A stretch of DNA of 64,000 bases from Bombardia bombarda (taxonomy: Eukaryota > Ascomycota > Sordariomycetes > Sordariales > Lasiosphaeriaceae), in assembly GCA_030512295.1 (NCBI GenBank), contig JAULSR010000004.1:1736001-1800000 (forward strand), read 5' to 3'. Under the pieces are notes generated by a model. It was not told where the DNA came from. It made no database searches and saw only the letters and a program-made list of their open reading frames with translations. Position numbers and translations under genes: made by a program. Shown here piece after piece: positions 10,658-21,091 of the stretch; position 1 is the stretch's first letter; the number at the start of each line of letters is the position of its first letter.

Positions 10658-11854
10658 ATGGATCGCAGCATTAGCCCCCGCTGGTCAAACGACGCAAGCT
10701 GGCTGAAGAGACCGACACAGCAGTCCCGTCACACAACGACTCAACAAACCCCCTGAACACCATCCGAACATTCTCCTGGAAAATTAACGGCATCGAACCA
10801 TTTCTCCCAGAACCCTCCGCAAAGATAACCACCTTTTTCAAACCCGCAAACTCGGGCCAAAACAACTCATCCCCACCGCAGCTAAAAACACATACCTCCC
10901 TCCGTGCCTTTCTATTGCGCCATGGCTGGCCCGAGGTCCTCCTCCTCCAAGAGCTCAAAATCAGACAAGGCGACTCAAAAACTCTGGCCTCCCTCTTATC
11001 TTCTTTAAACACTCCTTTAAACCCAAGCGACATAACGACCGACAACCGCACCTACACTCTCCACACTCAAATACCACGCGACCGACACAACGCCAGAGGT
11101 AACAATGGAAAGCTCTACGGCGTCGGAACCATCCTCCGAACCGACTTTGCCCAAAACCACGTCAGCCGCATCCGCGACGCCGGCTGGGATCTCGAGGGCC
11201 GCGTGAGCATCGTCGAGCTGAAGCCACCCTCCCCCTCCTCTTCTATTCAAATCCCAACAACCCCCTGTAAACCCCTCGCCCTGCTCAACATCTACGCCGT
11301 CAACGGCACCTCAGGCCCATACCGCTCCCCCCAGTCAGGCCTCGCTGCCGGCACCCGCCACGACCACAAAATCGCCTTCCACTCCCGCCTGCGCGACGAG
11401 TGTTTCGCCCTCCAATCCCGCGGCTTCGACGCCGTTGTGGCGGGTGATCTCAACGTCGCGCGGGAGCTGCTGGATGGCCACCCGAACCTCCGGACCTTTC
11501 CCCGCCAACACTGCATCAACCGGGCCGATTTCAACCGCAAGTTCTTTAACCAAGAGGATAACAAGCGTGCTCGGGCCTATGTGAATTCAGACAAGCAGTC
11601 AGAGTTCAAATCTGAGGGTGATGGCAGCAGCAGCAGCGACGTCAGCCGCTGCCTCGACGCAGTAGATGTGTTAATGGGGAAGCAGCTGTGATAGGGTGGA
11701 TATGATATTTGTGTCGAGAGCGCTGTGGGAGGCTGGTCGTGTTCGAGGCACCGGTATCTTTGACACGCCGCAGGAAAGGGGGCCCAGCGACCATGTGCCG
11801 CTGTGGGTTGAAATAGCGCTGACGGGGATAGAGAAGAGGGAACTGGGTACCTAG
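10658..11854 (+). pseudogene. Exonuclease III / AP-endonuclease-like (EEP fold) gene with broken frame
   Basis: The conserved body runs in one frame from 10675 to about 11670. It contains a TFSWKINGIEPFL start motif, LLLQELKI (metal-binding Glu), LNIYAVNG, and AGDLNVAREL (catalytic Asp/Asn), all typical of the endonuclease/exonuclease/phosphatase superfamily. Near 11670 the frame ends at VDVLMGKQL-stop. The conserved C terminus resumes in another frame: GSSCDRVDMIFVSRALWE and GPSDHVPLW, the latter with the catalytic SDH, ending with TAG at 11852-11854. Compared with the family, about 20-25 residues between DAVDV and the DRVDM block are missing and the frame is lost. The 5' end is also unsettled. 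Starting at the ATG at 10658 needs one extra C in the run at 10675. Alternatively an exon 10531-10578 can splice in frame to 10675. It is probably a recent pseudogene; a local sequence error is possible but must explain a deletion. Confidence 0.6.
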
Positions 11855-12138
11855 GGGCAAATACAACAGCGTACTCTTGTGATTGTTCTCTTTGTCCACA
11901 TTCATGGTAATAGAGGGTATCGGGAGCGTCTGAAGGTCGTTATGCAGCTCTTTCCTGGTCATGTGTACATAGAGCGGTTTGACCAATGATGATATCACAA
12001 AAGAGATCTGGTTGGTGCAATGGTGGCATGCGGTGCGGGACGAATTCATTGCTATATTTTTGAAGTCTCAAACTGTCCGCATCAAAGGTCCTTGGTTCAT
12101 ATCGTCTTTTCTTATGTGGCTTAATGGTATGACCAGTT

Positions 12139-14794
12139 CTAAATCAAAGTAACATATTTCCTGAATTCAAAGCTGGATTTCCAATCCACATAGAAATGAT
12201 GATTCGGTGGAATCACATCACTCGCCCTGATTAGAGGCCTGGTATCCTCGTTAGAGTACCCCATACAAGTAAAACACTTGGCATGGAATAGCCCGATTCG
12301 TCGATATGTTCCGTCTTCCCCCGGTACTGGGACAAGCGCCAGGCCAACTGAGTGTTTGTCGCATTCGTAAACGGTAAAATACAGATGATAGTTGTCATTG
12401 TCAAGCTCCTCGATCTCCATGTCAGGCTCGAATTGATCTCGCTTATCAACGTGTATGTCGTGTTTACCCATATACAAGTGGAGACAGGTGATGTCACCTA
12501 CCATCCTGGCGTCGTTCGGGTCGTCGGCGAGAAGGGTGATGCTGATAGCTCCATGAAGCGTTGTACCAGCGGCCTGTGGTTTTAGTTTGAACACACCTGA
12601 AGCATCTGTTCGGCTAGCCACCGCAATTGCCACATATTCAAGTGTAACGGCGGCTCGCCGGAGACGTCCGAACTGTGATCCGGTGACTGCATCAAACTCA
12701 TAAGTGGCCGCAACCTCCTCTAGTGGATCTCCGTCCAGTGTTAGACCCAAGGGTCTTGGCTCGTAGTCATATTCGTGGTAGCGTGCTCTAAGATTCAACG
12801 GTGCAGCCCGTCCATCAAGAAACCGACAGGGACCGCTGACCGAGTACCAAGACCATGATGGGGCCATAGCGCCCATGATCCGCCGCCCCGTGTTAGGGGA
12901 TGTCCAGTCTGGCTCTCGAATGATATTGTCTGTTGAGCAAGACCATAACAGACTCTGTGCAAGATGACTCCCCCAGAGTCCGGCGCAGTATTCACCCAGA
13001 GGCTTGTCGTCGGTCCCAACCAGACTTCTTGAAAAGCTCTGTGCAATACCCGCAAAAGCAGGACCGCGGTCACTGAGCTTGGTGAATTGGCGAGTTGTAT
13101 AGAGCTCAACGAGTCTACACCAAGCACTGCGGCTGCTGTATTCATCAAATGTGTTGAATGGCCTGTCTGACCTAGAATCAGAATCAGTCGCTGATTCGCC
13201 ATCCGTCGAACTATTTGTATGCTCGTCGTCATCTTCCTCCCACCTTAGTTGCTGATTTGAGTGGGATTCAGGTTTGCTACGAAGCGAACCCATGAACATG
13301 TTGGTGATGATTGATCCTCGTATGACACCGCACTCACAGCCGCGACTGTCTCGACACTCCCACACGAGTTCCTCGCGGGTGAAGTGAACAATGCGAGCCG
13401 ATAGAAGGCGTTCCTGGAATGCCCAGCCACGGCCCAGCAGCGCTTCTGTGGAAGAATTGTCGACAGACATTTCAGTATCGCCGTACAGCTGGTGGACGTG
13501 GCTTTCCTTTTGCGGATGAATTTCGGGCATCAGGGCCACGGTCACCGTTGACGGCTCTGTTTTACCAGGTGGCGACAGCTTGAGATCCATAACTCGATGA
13601 TGCGCCGGACTCTCCCTCGGAGATTCGTAAAAGATGCCAGCTGTGCCGTCAGCGCCATGCGAGGCAGCAACGGTGAGATAGGCAGCGGCGTAGATACGTC
13701 CCATATCGACTGCCTCGCGCTCCCAATCATCAGCGTCATCCTGGACGATACATAGAGAGTCTATCCACAGGAACCTGATGCCCAAGCGTCGAGTTATCCA
13801 AACAGCATCCTGGAAAGTCTTGGATAACTCTTGTAGCGAAATAGATGCCAACCGCTCGTGGTAGTTATTCTTAGTAGTGACCGCTTGCTGCGTCTTTCCC
13901 CAGCAGTGGCTCAATGCAACGAAATGGGGCGAAAAGTTTGTTGGCGGCTCGACTAGGCGAATGGGATCGGTAAGTGCGCTGGGGTCAGAAATCTTGCCAG
14001 AGCCCAAGTTGAGTAGCCTCCGGGGTGTGAAGCCTCCGCTCTCACATGAGTGGTGCTCGTGACAAGACTTGATATAGGCCTGTACAATGCCTATGGTCCG
14101 ATCGGTATTACAGGCCAGGTATGCTGGTCTGGGCTGTTTGGGGAACAAAAGAACTCCACGGCCAAACGGTTCATACCCTTCATAACCTAGGGCTCGTATC
14201 ATATCAAGTAAGCAACTGAATTTTCCATGTTGTCCGAGTATTGGGACAGGCTCATAGAGTCATACCAACAGGGTGACTAAGGTGGAAGCCATTGTAGTGG
14301 GAATCATCTTGGATGCGTGGGGTGGTTTCCACCCACAGTTGTGGTATAAGTGTGCTCAGAAACAGCTCGATACGATCGATGCGTGCTAAATTTGGCACAA
14401 ATGACTGGATGGCTTTGGCGACCATGGTGCATGATTGACAGCCTCCTTGTACCCATAGCACTAGTTCCTCGCGGGTCATGAGCCATGTTTTGTATTTGTT
14501 TCTCCTCAGCATCTGTGCCCTCCAGGCCAGGTTGTCCCATATGCGATTCTTACGATCAAGCCCAAGCCCATTTGCATGAGCCCACTGACGAATCTTGTCG
14601 CAGTGACATTCGCCGCGCGGCGGCTTTTTCATCATTTTTTGCTCGTAAGGCGCTTCTCGATGTGGTGAGGCAGTTGTGTAAAGTTGGCGACATCCATGGT
14701 TTCCAAGTTGCCGGTGCGGCTGAGAGATCGGATTCGACTTTTGCCTTGACCCTTCTGGGATAGGTTCTTGGTCTGTCGGACAGGCAGGCAGCAT
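12139..14794 (-). CDS. HET-domain (heterokaryon incompatibility) protein
   Basis: Predicted allorecognition/cell-death protein. Two exons: 14794-14266 and 14186-12139, with a 79-nt intron; the frame closes and gives 858 aa. Seen: an N-terminal Cys-rich element (CHCDKI) and a GCQSCTMVAKAI element often found upstream of HET domains. The HET domain follows, with FVALSHCWG at ~265-273, FLWIDSLCIVQDDADDW at ~315-331 and GRGWAFQERLLSARIVHF at ~428-445. A Ser/Asp/Glu-rich linker (~500-530) precedes a long C-terminal region without recognisable repeats. The ATG at 14794 is the first in frame; MM at ~60 is an alternative. The gene follows the NLR gene on the same strand, the arrangement expected of an incompatibility-type locus. 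No effector-partner domain is visible. Confidence 0.85.
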
Positions 14795-15090
14795 CTGGGG
14801 GCAGGCACGAACGGCGAGTGACAAGGGTTAGGGTCAGCGGTGTCGCCCCTTTGATCGCGCCTTCCTTAAATATTAGAAAAGAGCTTCAAGGTCATCGATG
14901 CACCGCTGTTAGTGAACCTTATTTTAAATATGACAAATTCCATCGCTCTACATGCCCTAGTAACAGGCAAAGGATAACAGTACTTTGGCGCTCGATTTTG
15001 GGCGGCAATCTGTTCATCCTACGATTCTTACAAGAAAACATAACTAACGTAAAAGATTAGGTATAGTTATAGTACAGTGACAACCACTGC

Positions 15091-15520
15091 CTACGGATAC
15101 GTATACAACCGATCGGCCTTTGTGAGCCTCCTCTGCGCACCGCCTTCACCGCCCTCCTTCTCAGTAGTCGCCTCCTTACTGCTCAACTCATCTCTCACCA
15201 CCAAACCTGCCCGAATCACGCCATCGTCCCCGCCGCCGCCAACCGGGTCCACTTCCTCGACAAACGCGCGCAGCTTCCAAACACCACACGGTCCTTGTCA
15301 CCTCCCGAATCACCACCATTTCCGCCCGCCATCTTCTCATCCGCCACATGCCTCGTCCTCAGCGCGAGCGCCAGCAACTCCCCCAGGCTCGACCACGCCG
15401 AGCTGCTCCACGTCTTGCCAAACAGCAAGATCAGCATATGCACCGCGACATTCGCAACATACAGATGGAGATGCTTTTGACCCGGCTAAATCATCCACGC
15501 ATGATTCCAGTCCATGTCGC
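15091..15520 (-). pseudogene. Decayed coding fragment, unrecognised
   Basis: On the minus strand, directly 3' of the NLR stop, one frame reads LYVANVAVHMLILLFGKTW, then SSSAWSSLGELLALALR and DKDRVV. After a shift another frame reads WKLRAFVEEVDP and DDGVIRAGLVVRDE up to a TAG at 15091-15093. Composition is GC-rich and codon-like, unlike the AT-rich flanks, and the two pieces look like one protein interrupted by a frameshift near 15300. I cannot name the family. It may be the tail of a lost gene or of the truncated NLR's former neighbour. Confidence 0.35.
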
Positions 15521-15540
15521 CTCTTGTGGTATGATATTCA

Positions 15541-18500
15541 CTAATTGAAATCGCTGACCACAACCACAGGCCGCATAGGCATGTGCCGGAGGAGCAGCTT
15601 CGTGCATTCATCTCCGACCCCTCCCGCAGACAGTATGAGAGGCATGATATCCGGCGTCACAGCTGTGCCAAGCCGGTGCAATTCATATTCAAGCATTCTG
15701 TAATGCCCAAAAGTAGCGATAAAGGCTAGCCTGACTTCATCGGTAAAGTCTGGTGCTGAGTATATGGCCAGGTCGTACTTCTCAAGGAAACTGCTTAGCT
15801 GCTGGGCTCGTATGAACCGCGTATCCTGCCACATGGTGAGGTATGTGTTCCAGAATTTGTCGTCAATATCAATGACAGCTCCAACATCATTATCACTTAT
15901 GTCGGACGAGTTTGTGAATACCTGAGCCTCACGGAAATGCTGTGCCCACAGCTCAAGGCAGTATCGGTATCGATCGTCTTCCCATACGTTGCCTTTGCGT
16001 GCATACTTCCAGAGCGCGATGCAGTTCTCGGCCATGACCTTGTGTGCTTCCTTGTCAGAGATTGAGTGTCTGAATGTGAAGTCGACTAGCCCTTTAGGTG
16101 ACGTTGTGCTCAAGTAGGCTTTGTCTGATTGCTGGAGAAATTCCTTGGCCGTCTGATGAATGAAGAACAATTGTTGGTCGTAGATAGTGACAAAAATGCC
16201 GCAAGTCTCAAGAACCCATGCTCTAAAGCTGTGTTCTGACTCCCACTCAGGCTCGTCCTCGCTATCTAGTGGGTCATCACTATCTTCAAATTCCCTAGAG
16301 TTGATGAGAAGGATGGCAGTCTGTAACGGAATTGGCCTGAATGCGGCAATCATGAGCCGCAAAAGCATCATGACACGGTCTCTGTCAGAATACCGGATAT
16401 GAACTTTCTCGAGAAGTTTATCGTAAGCATCGTATACGGTTTGCGGCAGTGTGTTGATGATGCGCTTCCATACGAACAGCTGGTCTCGCAGGTTCGACTC
16501 CAAAACCTCGAAAACAAGTCGTACCCACAGATAGGTCCTCTGCTGGCCACCCTTGTGTATGAGACTTTGCCGAATTTCCTCCTTCCTTTTGTCGCTCAAT
16601 CCTCTGTCAGCGGCAAGCCGGCCAAGTCTGTAATCGACAACCATGGCTATCTCTCGCTGTATCTGACTGACTTCGTCTTTGCTCTCTCCTGCCAGCATAA
16701 TACAGCCGCGTGAAAAATCTTGAAAGAGCCTGACGATCTCGGGATAGCCCCGCGTGGTCACCAGGAACCTGACTCTACCCACCGGCTCTTCGGTAGTCTT
16801 GGCTCTGATGTTGGAGTTGTGATCGATTAGTAGCTGTAGGTGTTCGACAAGAGACTGTCTCCCCTCCAGCTGACATTCGTCAAGTGCGTCAAGGACACAT
16901 ACAATGTCATTTCCATTTCGCCGGGATGCTGCAAGAATCTTCTCAAATATTCTCCATAGAACGCGCTCCTTGATTGTCAGAGCGGACCCGTTCTCGATGA
17001 TGTCCTTTCGAACAACATCTGTCAACTCGGGTTTGTCAATCAGAATTTGATGTACAAGGGCGCAGAGAGCAGCAGGCATGTTGTTCTGGTCCGGGCTATC
17101 CTTAAAGAAGAAGTAGCAGATTGTGGCTTCCGACATCTTGACGGGTAGAATTTCTTCGATCAAGAACCGAGACAGAACGGATTTACCGCAGCCAGGGTCT
17201 GCCGACAGAAGCAATAGACCTCCGTTGGTAGATTCGAGCCAGCTGCGATACTTTCCGTGGGTTTGAAACCACTCACAAGTACCAGGTACCCGCTTGGGAA
17301 CAGCTGTCATACGTTCGAGGTAGGGGCAACTGGTCTCAGTACTGAATCTGCCGATGAGCTCCATAGTTCTAGCTTCCGCCCGCCTCTTCTTCTCCTCGTC
17401 TCCCTGCTCTCGAAGGAGGTTCATTTCCCGAAGCACTCCTGAGAGACTAGAGGAGTTATGACTGATCTGTGTTAGGGCAGTTGTCGTCATTATCATGTTG
17501 AACTGCGCCATACTGCCACTGATATCAAGTTCAAGCCTCTTGACGTTTTCGAGCCGACTCTTCCAGTCATCAATGCAAAGTATCGAGCTCACGACTCTGG
17601 CCAAGGGGGTTTTCTCGTACAAATGACAGACAGTCTTCATCTCGTACTCGAGGAGCCCTTTGAACAGGTCTGTAATTCTCACCATAAGGAGATCCCGAAG
17701 CGACAGTCCCTGGTTGGTGCGATTATTTCTTTTGAGTGACTCGCGAGACACCGCCATGTATTCACGAGATATCGCCATGTACCATTCCATCTTTTCCATG
17801 ACGTAAAACAACCCGTCACGCATGGCTAAGCTCTGAGTGGAAGGGCTTATCAGAATCTAAGAAGGTGAGGTATTAGAACTAGTCACAGATTGAGTGTCAT
17901 TTCCGACGGATCATAACATACTGGTAGAACTGCACAAATGCCTGACCAGGCAATCGAGGCCGGTGGATAGGCGACGAGCATGGCGGTAACAACCTTTGAG
18001 GTGACCTGGATAAAGTCGGAAACCTGCTGAACAGCCTGGTGGACGTTTTCGTGACGCTTGGCCTTCTCGAGAGACACTCGAGTCATGTCTCTCATGCGCA
18101 CCACTCTTTCCTGCGGTTCGCAGTCGAGCTTATTAGGAGCATCGCTATCGAGTCGAACAATGTCTTTGGGAATCGTTAGTAACAGCACAGCTTGTAAATA
18201 CCCATCCCGCCGATTGAACTACCTCAGGTAACCTTACCAATGCCGCTGGTGTGGATGCTGGTAAGAATCTTTTCATAGACCTCAACAAGATTGGTCGTAT
18301 CGCGGGCGACTTTGAGGTTCTGGTATGCATCATCCCACAGGTCTTGCGTCACGTCAACGCCGACCGTGACTGCCGCTTGGCTGGACCCCTCTTCGTATGG
18401 GGGCGGGTCATCCAGAGAGTCAGGAGGACTACTAGGTATATCCGATGAGGCTCCGGCGGCACCCAGCTGAGATGTTTCTTTTCGACGCTTGAACTTATCG

Positions 18501-18571
18501 AAGAACGATTTTCGCGGTTCGCGATTTCGTTCCATCTTCTGATGCGGGGATAGCAATTGTTGTGATGACAT
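15541..18571 (-). CDS. NACHT-domain NLR-like protein, C-terminally short
   Basis: Predicted STAND NTPase of the fungal NLR class, which controls programmed cell death or immunity-like responses. Three exons: 18571-18238, 18163-17922 and 17856-15541; introns are GT-AG and the product is 963 aa. Seen: a basic/Ser-rich N terminus, then the NACHT-associated N-terminal domain (about residues 60-330; DLWDDAYQNLKVARD and VAYPPASIAWSGICAVLP). The NACHT domain has a Walker A P-loop (ADPGCGKS at ~411-418) and Walker B (VCVLDALDEC at ~511-520), followed by a winged-helix-like region to ~700. The last ~35 residues (MPLILSAGGVGDECTKLLLRH) look like the start of an ankyrin repeat, but a stop follows. Most family members continue into many ANK, WD40 or TPR repeats, so this copy lacks the usual sensor array. 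It is followed by the HET gene on the same strand. Confidence 0.85.
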
Positions 18572-18701
18572 CCGCTACCGACAACGAAGAATGCACCTGC
18601 TAGACTAAATGTTTGATTTGCGGAGATAGGTCGTACGGGTATTAGCAGGGGTACAGAAACGATTGGTTCGAGCTGGACCGAATCACCTGATCATTAATTG
18701 C

Positions 18702-19307
18702 TTAACGGGGCGCCTTCTGGGTGAGTGTTACATCACTTAGGCAGTAATGATTCAAATAAGTTGCATCAGTTGTTTTCTCAAGTAAGTAAGGTGAGACAGA
18801 ACAAAAGTCAGAGCTTCTAGATCGTGTAACGCTCTCCTGTGTAGAAAAGGGCAACAACCCGACCTGTTTAAAATACGTCTTCATAAGTTCCTTCTCTTCT
18901 GGTAGCTTCCTGATGTTCATGAGGTGTCTGTTCGTATGATTGGTATAAGGTCCTGGGTCTGAATGTGGGCCATCACCGTTCCAGTAGTCTGAGAGCATGG
19001 TCTTCCATCCCGGGGGAGTAAATAAGGGTTCGAATCCTTGGTATAGCTGCTTGCCTTCTTTAGTTGATGGCATCCGGCGATTATAAGAAGCACTGTGCCT
19101 TGGACTTGGCCCTTTGGTCTGATAGCTGCTCGCCTCTGATTCGCAGATGGAGCGGACTGTTGTGTCCAAACAATCAAGTAGACGAAACATGGAAGACCTT
19201 GCCTGGTGGACTTTAGTGGCTGCTGATAGACAGTCAACCCGTATTGAGGCAAAATCAGAGTAAACTTCCAAATCTTGAAAAGCAAAAGGTTTCTGCTTCC
19301 AGTTCAT
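18702..19307 (-). CDS. Hypothetical ORF, unrecognised
   Basis: An open frame of 201 codons from an internal ATG at 19307; the frame stays open a little further upstream without an ATG. The first ~65 residues (MNWKQKPFAFQDLEVYSDFAS, RVDCLSAATKVHQARSSMFRLLDCLD) look like a genuine helical protein segment. The rest is rich in polar residues and less convincing. It lies between an intact NLR gene and an NLR pseudogene, all on the same strand, and may be a remnant of that locus. No family recognised. Confidence 0.3.
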   Translation of the reverse strand: MNWKQKPFAFQDLEVYSDFASIRVDCLSAATKVHQARSSMFRLLDCLDTTVRSICESEASSYQTKGPSPRHSASYNRRMPSTKEGKQLYQGFEPLFTPPGWKTMLSDYWNGDGPHSDPGPYTNHTNRHLMNIRKLPEEKELMKTYFKQVGLLPFSTQESVTRSRSSDFCSVSPYLLEKTTDATYLNHYCLSDVTLTQKAPR

Positions 19308-19391
19308 CGTCTTGGCCAAGGCAATCGTGGCGGAGCAGATCCCAGGTTACAATCAAAGTCGGTCAGTACTGCTCTCATTTTCTTTCTTATC

Positions 19392-20420
19392 TCAGCACCT
19401 TGAACCCAATCTCTCACAGTTCGATGAAGGTATTAGACAGTTTTTATTTCGTCGCCGCCTGTTGTAATTTCTATCAGGCCCTTGCATCGACTGTTCAGGC
19501 GCCGTTAGAGTGTTGAGACTGGCCCCCTTTTTTGAATGAGGCACATCCAGGACGATGCTTGGATCTTCAAAGATCCAACGGAATGTCTTCTGATGTGCTT
19601 CGGCAATTGCCAGTTCGCGGTTCTCCATGCCGTTATAGTAGAGGCTGGCAATGCTTGTCCGACACGCTTGGCATCACACCCACTCTTCGGTCCGGCTCGC
19701 CACGATTGTTGTCTAACTGATGAAAAGAGGAGACAAGTTGTTTTCGAAGTGAATCCTGGATTTCTTCTCGCATTTGGGGCTCCAGCTCCTTCGTGAGTTA
19801 AGCCAGTATGGTATCGCCTGGGGCTTGAGAGGTCCACAACTGCTAGTTTTGTTTTGATGTCTCCGAGTCCGGTCTTTGAAGGCAGTCTAATCTCTCATAG
19901 ATAGCCTTTTGCTGTTCGAGCGATTGGATTGACACATCCCTGCAATGGGTGTGAATCAACAAAGTGCGAACATGGCTGAAAAAGTGCCCACGTACCTGAT
20001 TGTCACGAGCACGCTGCAGAACAACTACTTTTGGACTGCCTCCAATCGTTCGCGAAGAGAAGCAACCTTGCTTTTGTTCCGCTAGTGTTTGAAGGCGGTG
20101 CTGATAGCTTCACGTTTGCTCCCGGCCTTTGGCACTCCAATATTGTTCAGGCCAGCTAAAATCTCCTTAATAATTTTGGAACAGTCATTCGAGAGTTCGG
20201 CGCTGACCTCGGCATCTTGTCCCGATGCGCAGCGCTGACACTCAGGAACTTAGATTCTTTCCAGCAGACCACGGAAGCCATTAGCAGTAGTCCGCAACGA
20301 GACGAGCTCTGCTATACTGCCAGTAGAGTACAAGTCGTGGGCCGCCTTGGCAAAGGCAAATCCAACTCGAAGGAATTGGAAGATGTTTCCAGCGAAGGCG
20401 AGCGCTGCAATTGCCTCCAT
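19392..20420 (-). pseudogene. NLR/NACHT-type N-terminal region, multiply mutated
   Basis: From an ATG at 20420 the minus strand reads the fungal NLR-type N-terminal module (MEAIAALAFAGNIFQFLRVG), then the helical region with SKVASLRERLEAVQK. A plausible intron lies at 19995-19940. The reading then continues as EIQDSLRKQLVSSFHQLDNN and, in another frame, ENRELAIAEAHQKTFRWIF, the segment that normally precedes the NACHT P-loop. The frame is interrupted by stops at 20250-20252, 20082-20084, 20025-20027, 19843-19845 and 19798-19800, plus a frameshift near 19650. The NACHT domain itself is absent. At the stops where family context suggests the lost residue (Q or W), a CpA-to-TpA transition on one strand explains the change. 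Confidence 0.7.
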
Positions 20421-20600
20421 GATGGCCGACAGAATGAAGAAGAGATAAGGATCAAGCAGCCAGAGGTTGCCAGTAACCAATTTCTCCAAAGATACCGATC
20501 AGGCTCTAGTCTATTGAGACTCGATGAGGCGGTGATTGTTACTTACATAGCATGATATGTGCAGCTCATTTTCATAATGATGTGTGCGGTTTGATGTTCA

Positions 20601-20671
20601 AGAGAGGCAAGACGAGAGAGAGGCAAGACGAGAGAGAGGCAAGACGAGAGAGAGGCAAGACGAGAGAGAGG
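20601..20671. repeat. 16-bp tandem repeat, about four copies
   Basis: The unit aggcaagacgagagag is repeated about four times without visible divergence, directly upstream of the NLR pseudogene (its 5' side) and 420 bp upstream of the Atg33 gene. Confidence 0.9.
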
Positions 20672-21091
20672 ATCGCGACTGATAGCCCAGGGTTAGGGTT
20701 CTATTCGAACATTAACCCTCGAATGTCCATCTGCTCATTCTGTCGCTCCATGACGCATAAAGACGCATGGGGGTCACAGATGCCAGGATGCCAGGTCGAC
20801 CAAGTGGCACTTGCCGCCCAGATCCCGGCTTCCCGAGGTGGTCCCGGCCAATAGTCACTGGCCACAGGTCACTGGTCAGGACAGTGGACCGACCCACTTG
20901 TCGCTATTGTGGGGGAAGACAGAACCCCCTCCATCTCTTCAGGTCCCGCCCGCCGCTGTCAGGTCGACTTGCGAGCCGCCCGTTACCCTAACTCGTGAAT
21001 CTTGAATCCCATCAGCGACTGTCCATCCACGTTCGCATCATCGCCTTCCCTCAACGCCGCGCGAATCTTCGACCCATCGGCGATTGCAACC

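Noticed and set aside
19020..19045. T-arm-like sequence gggttcgaatcc suggesting a tRNA
   Set aside because: No matching acceptor stem, D arm or anticodon arm could be folded around it.
20688..20702. Telomere-like ggttagggtt
   Set aside because: Only about two TTAGGG-like units; similar short matches at 10517 and 14825; not a telomere.
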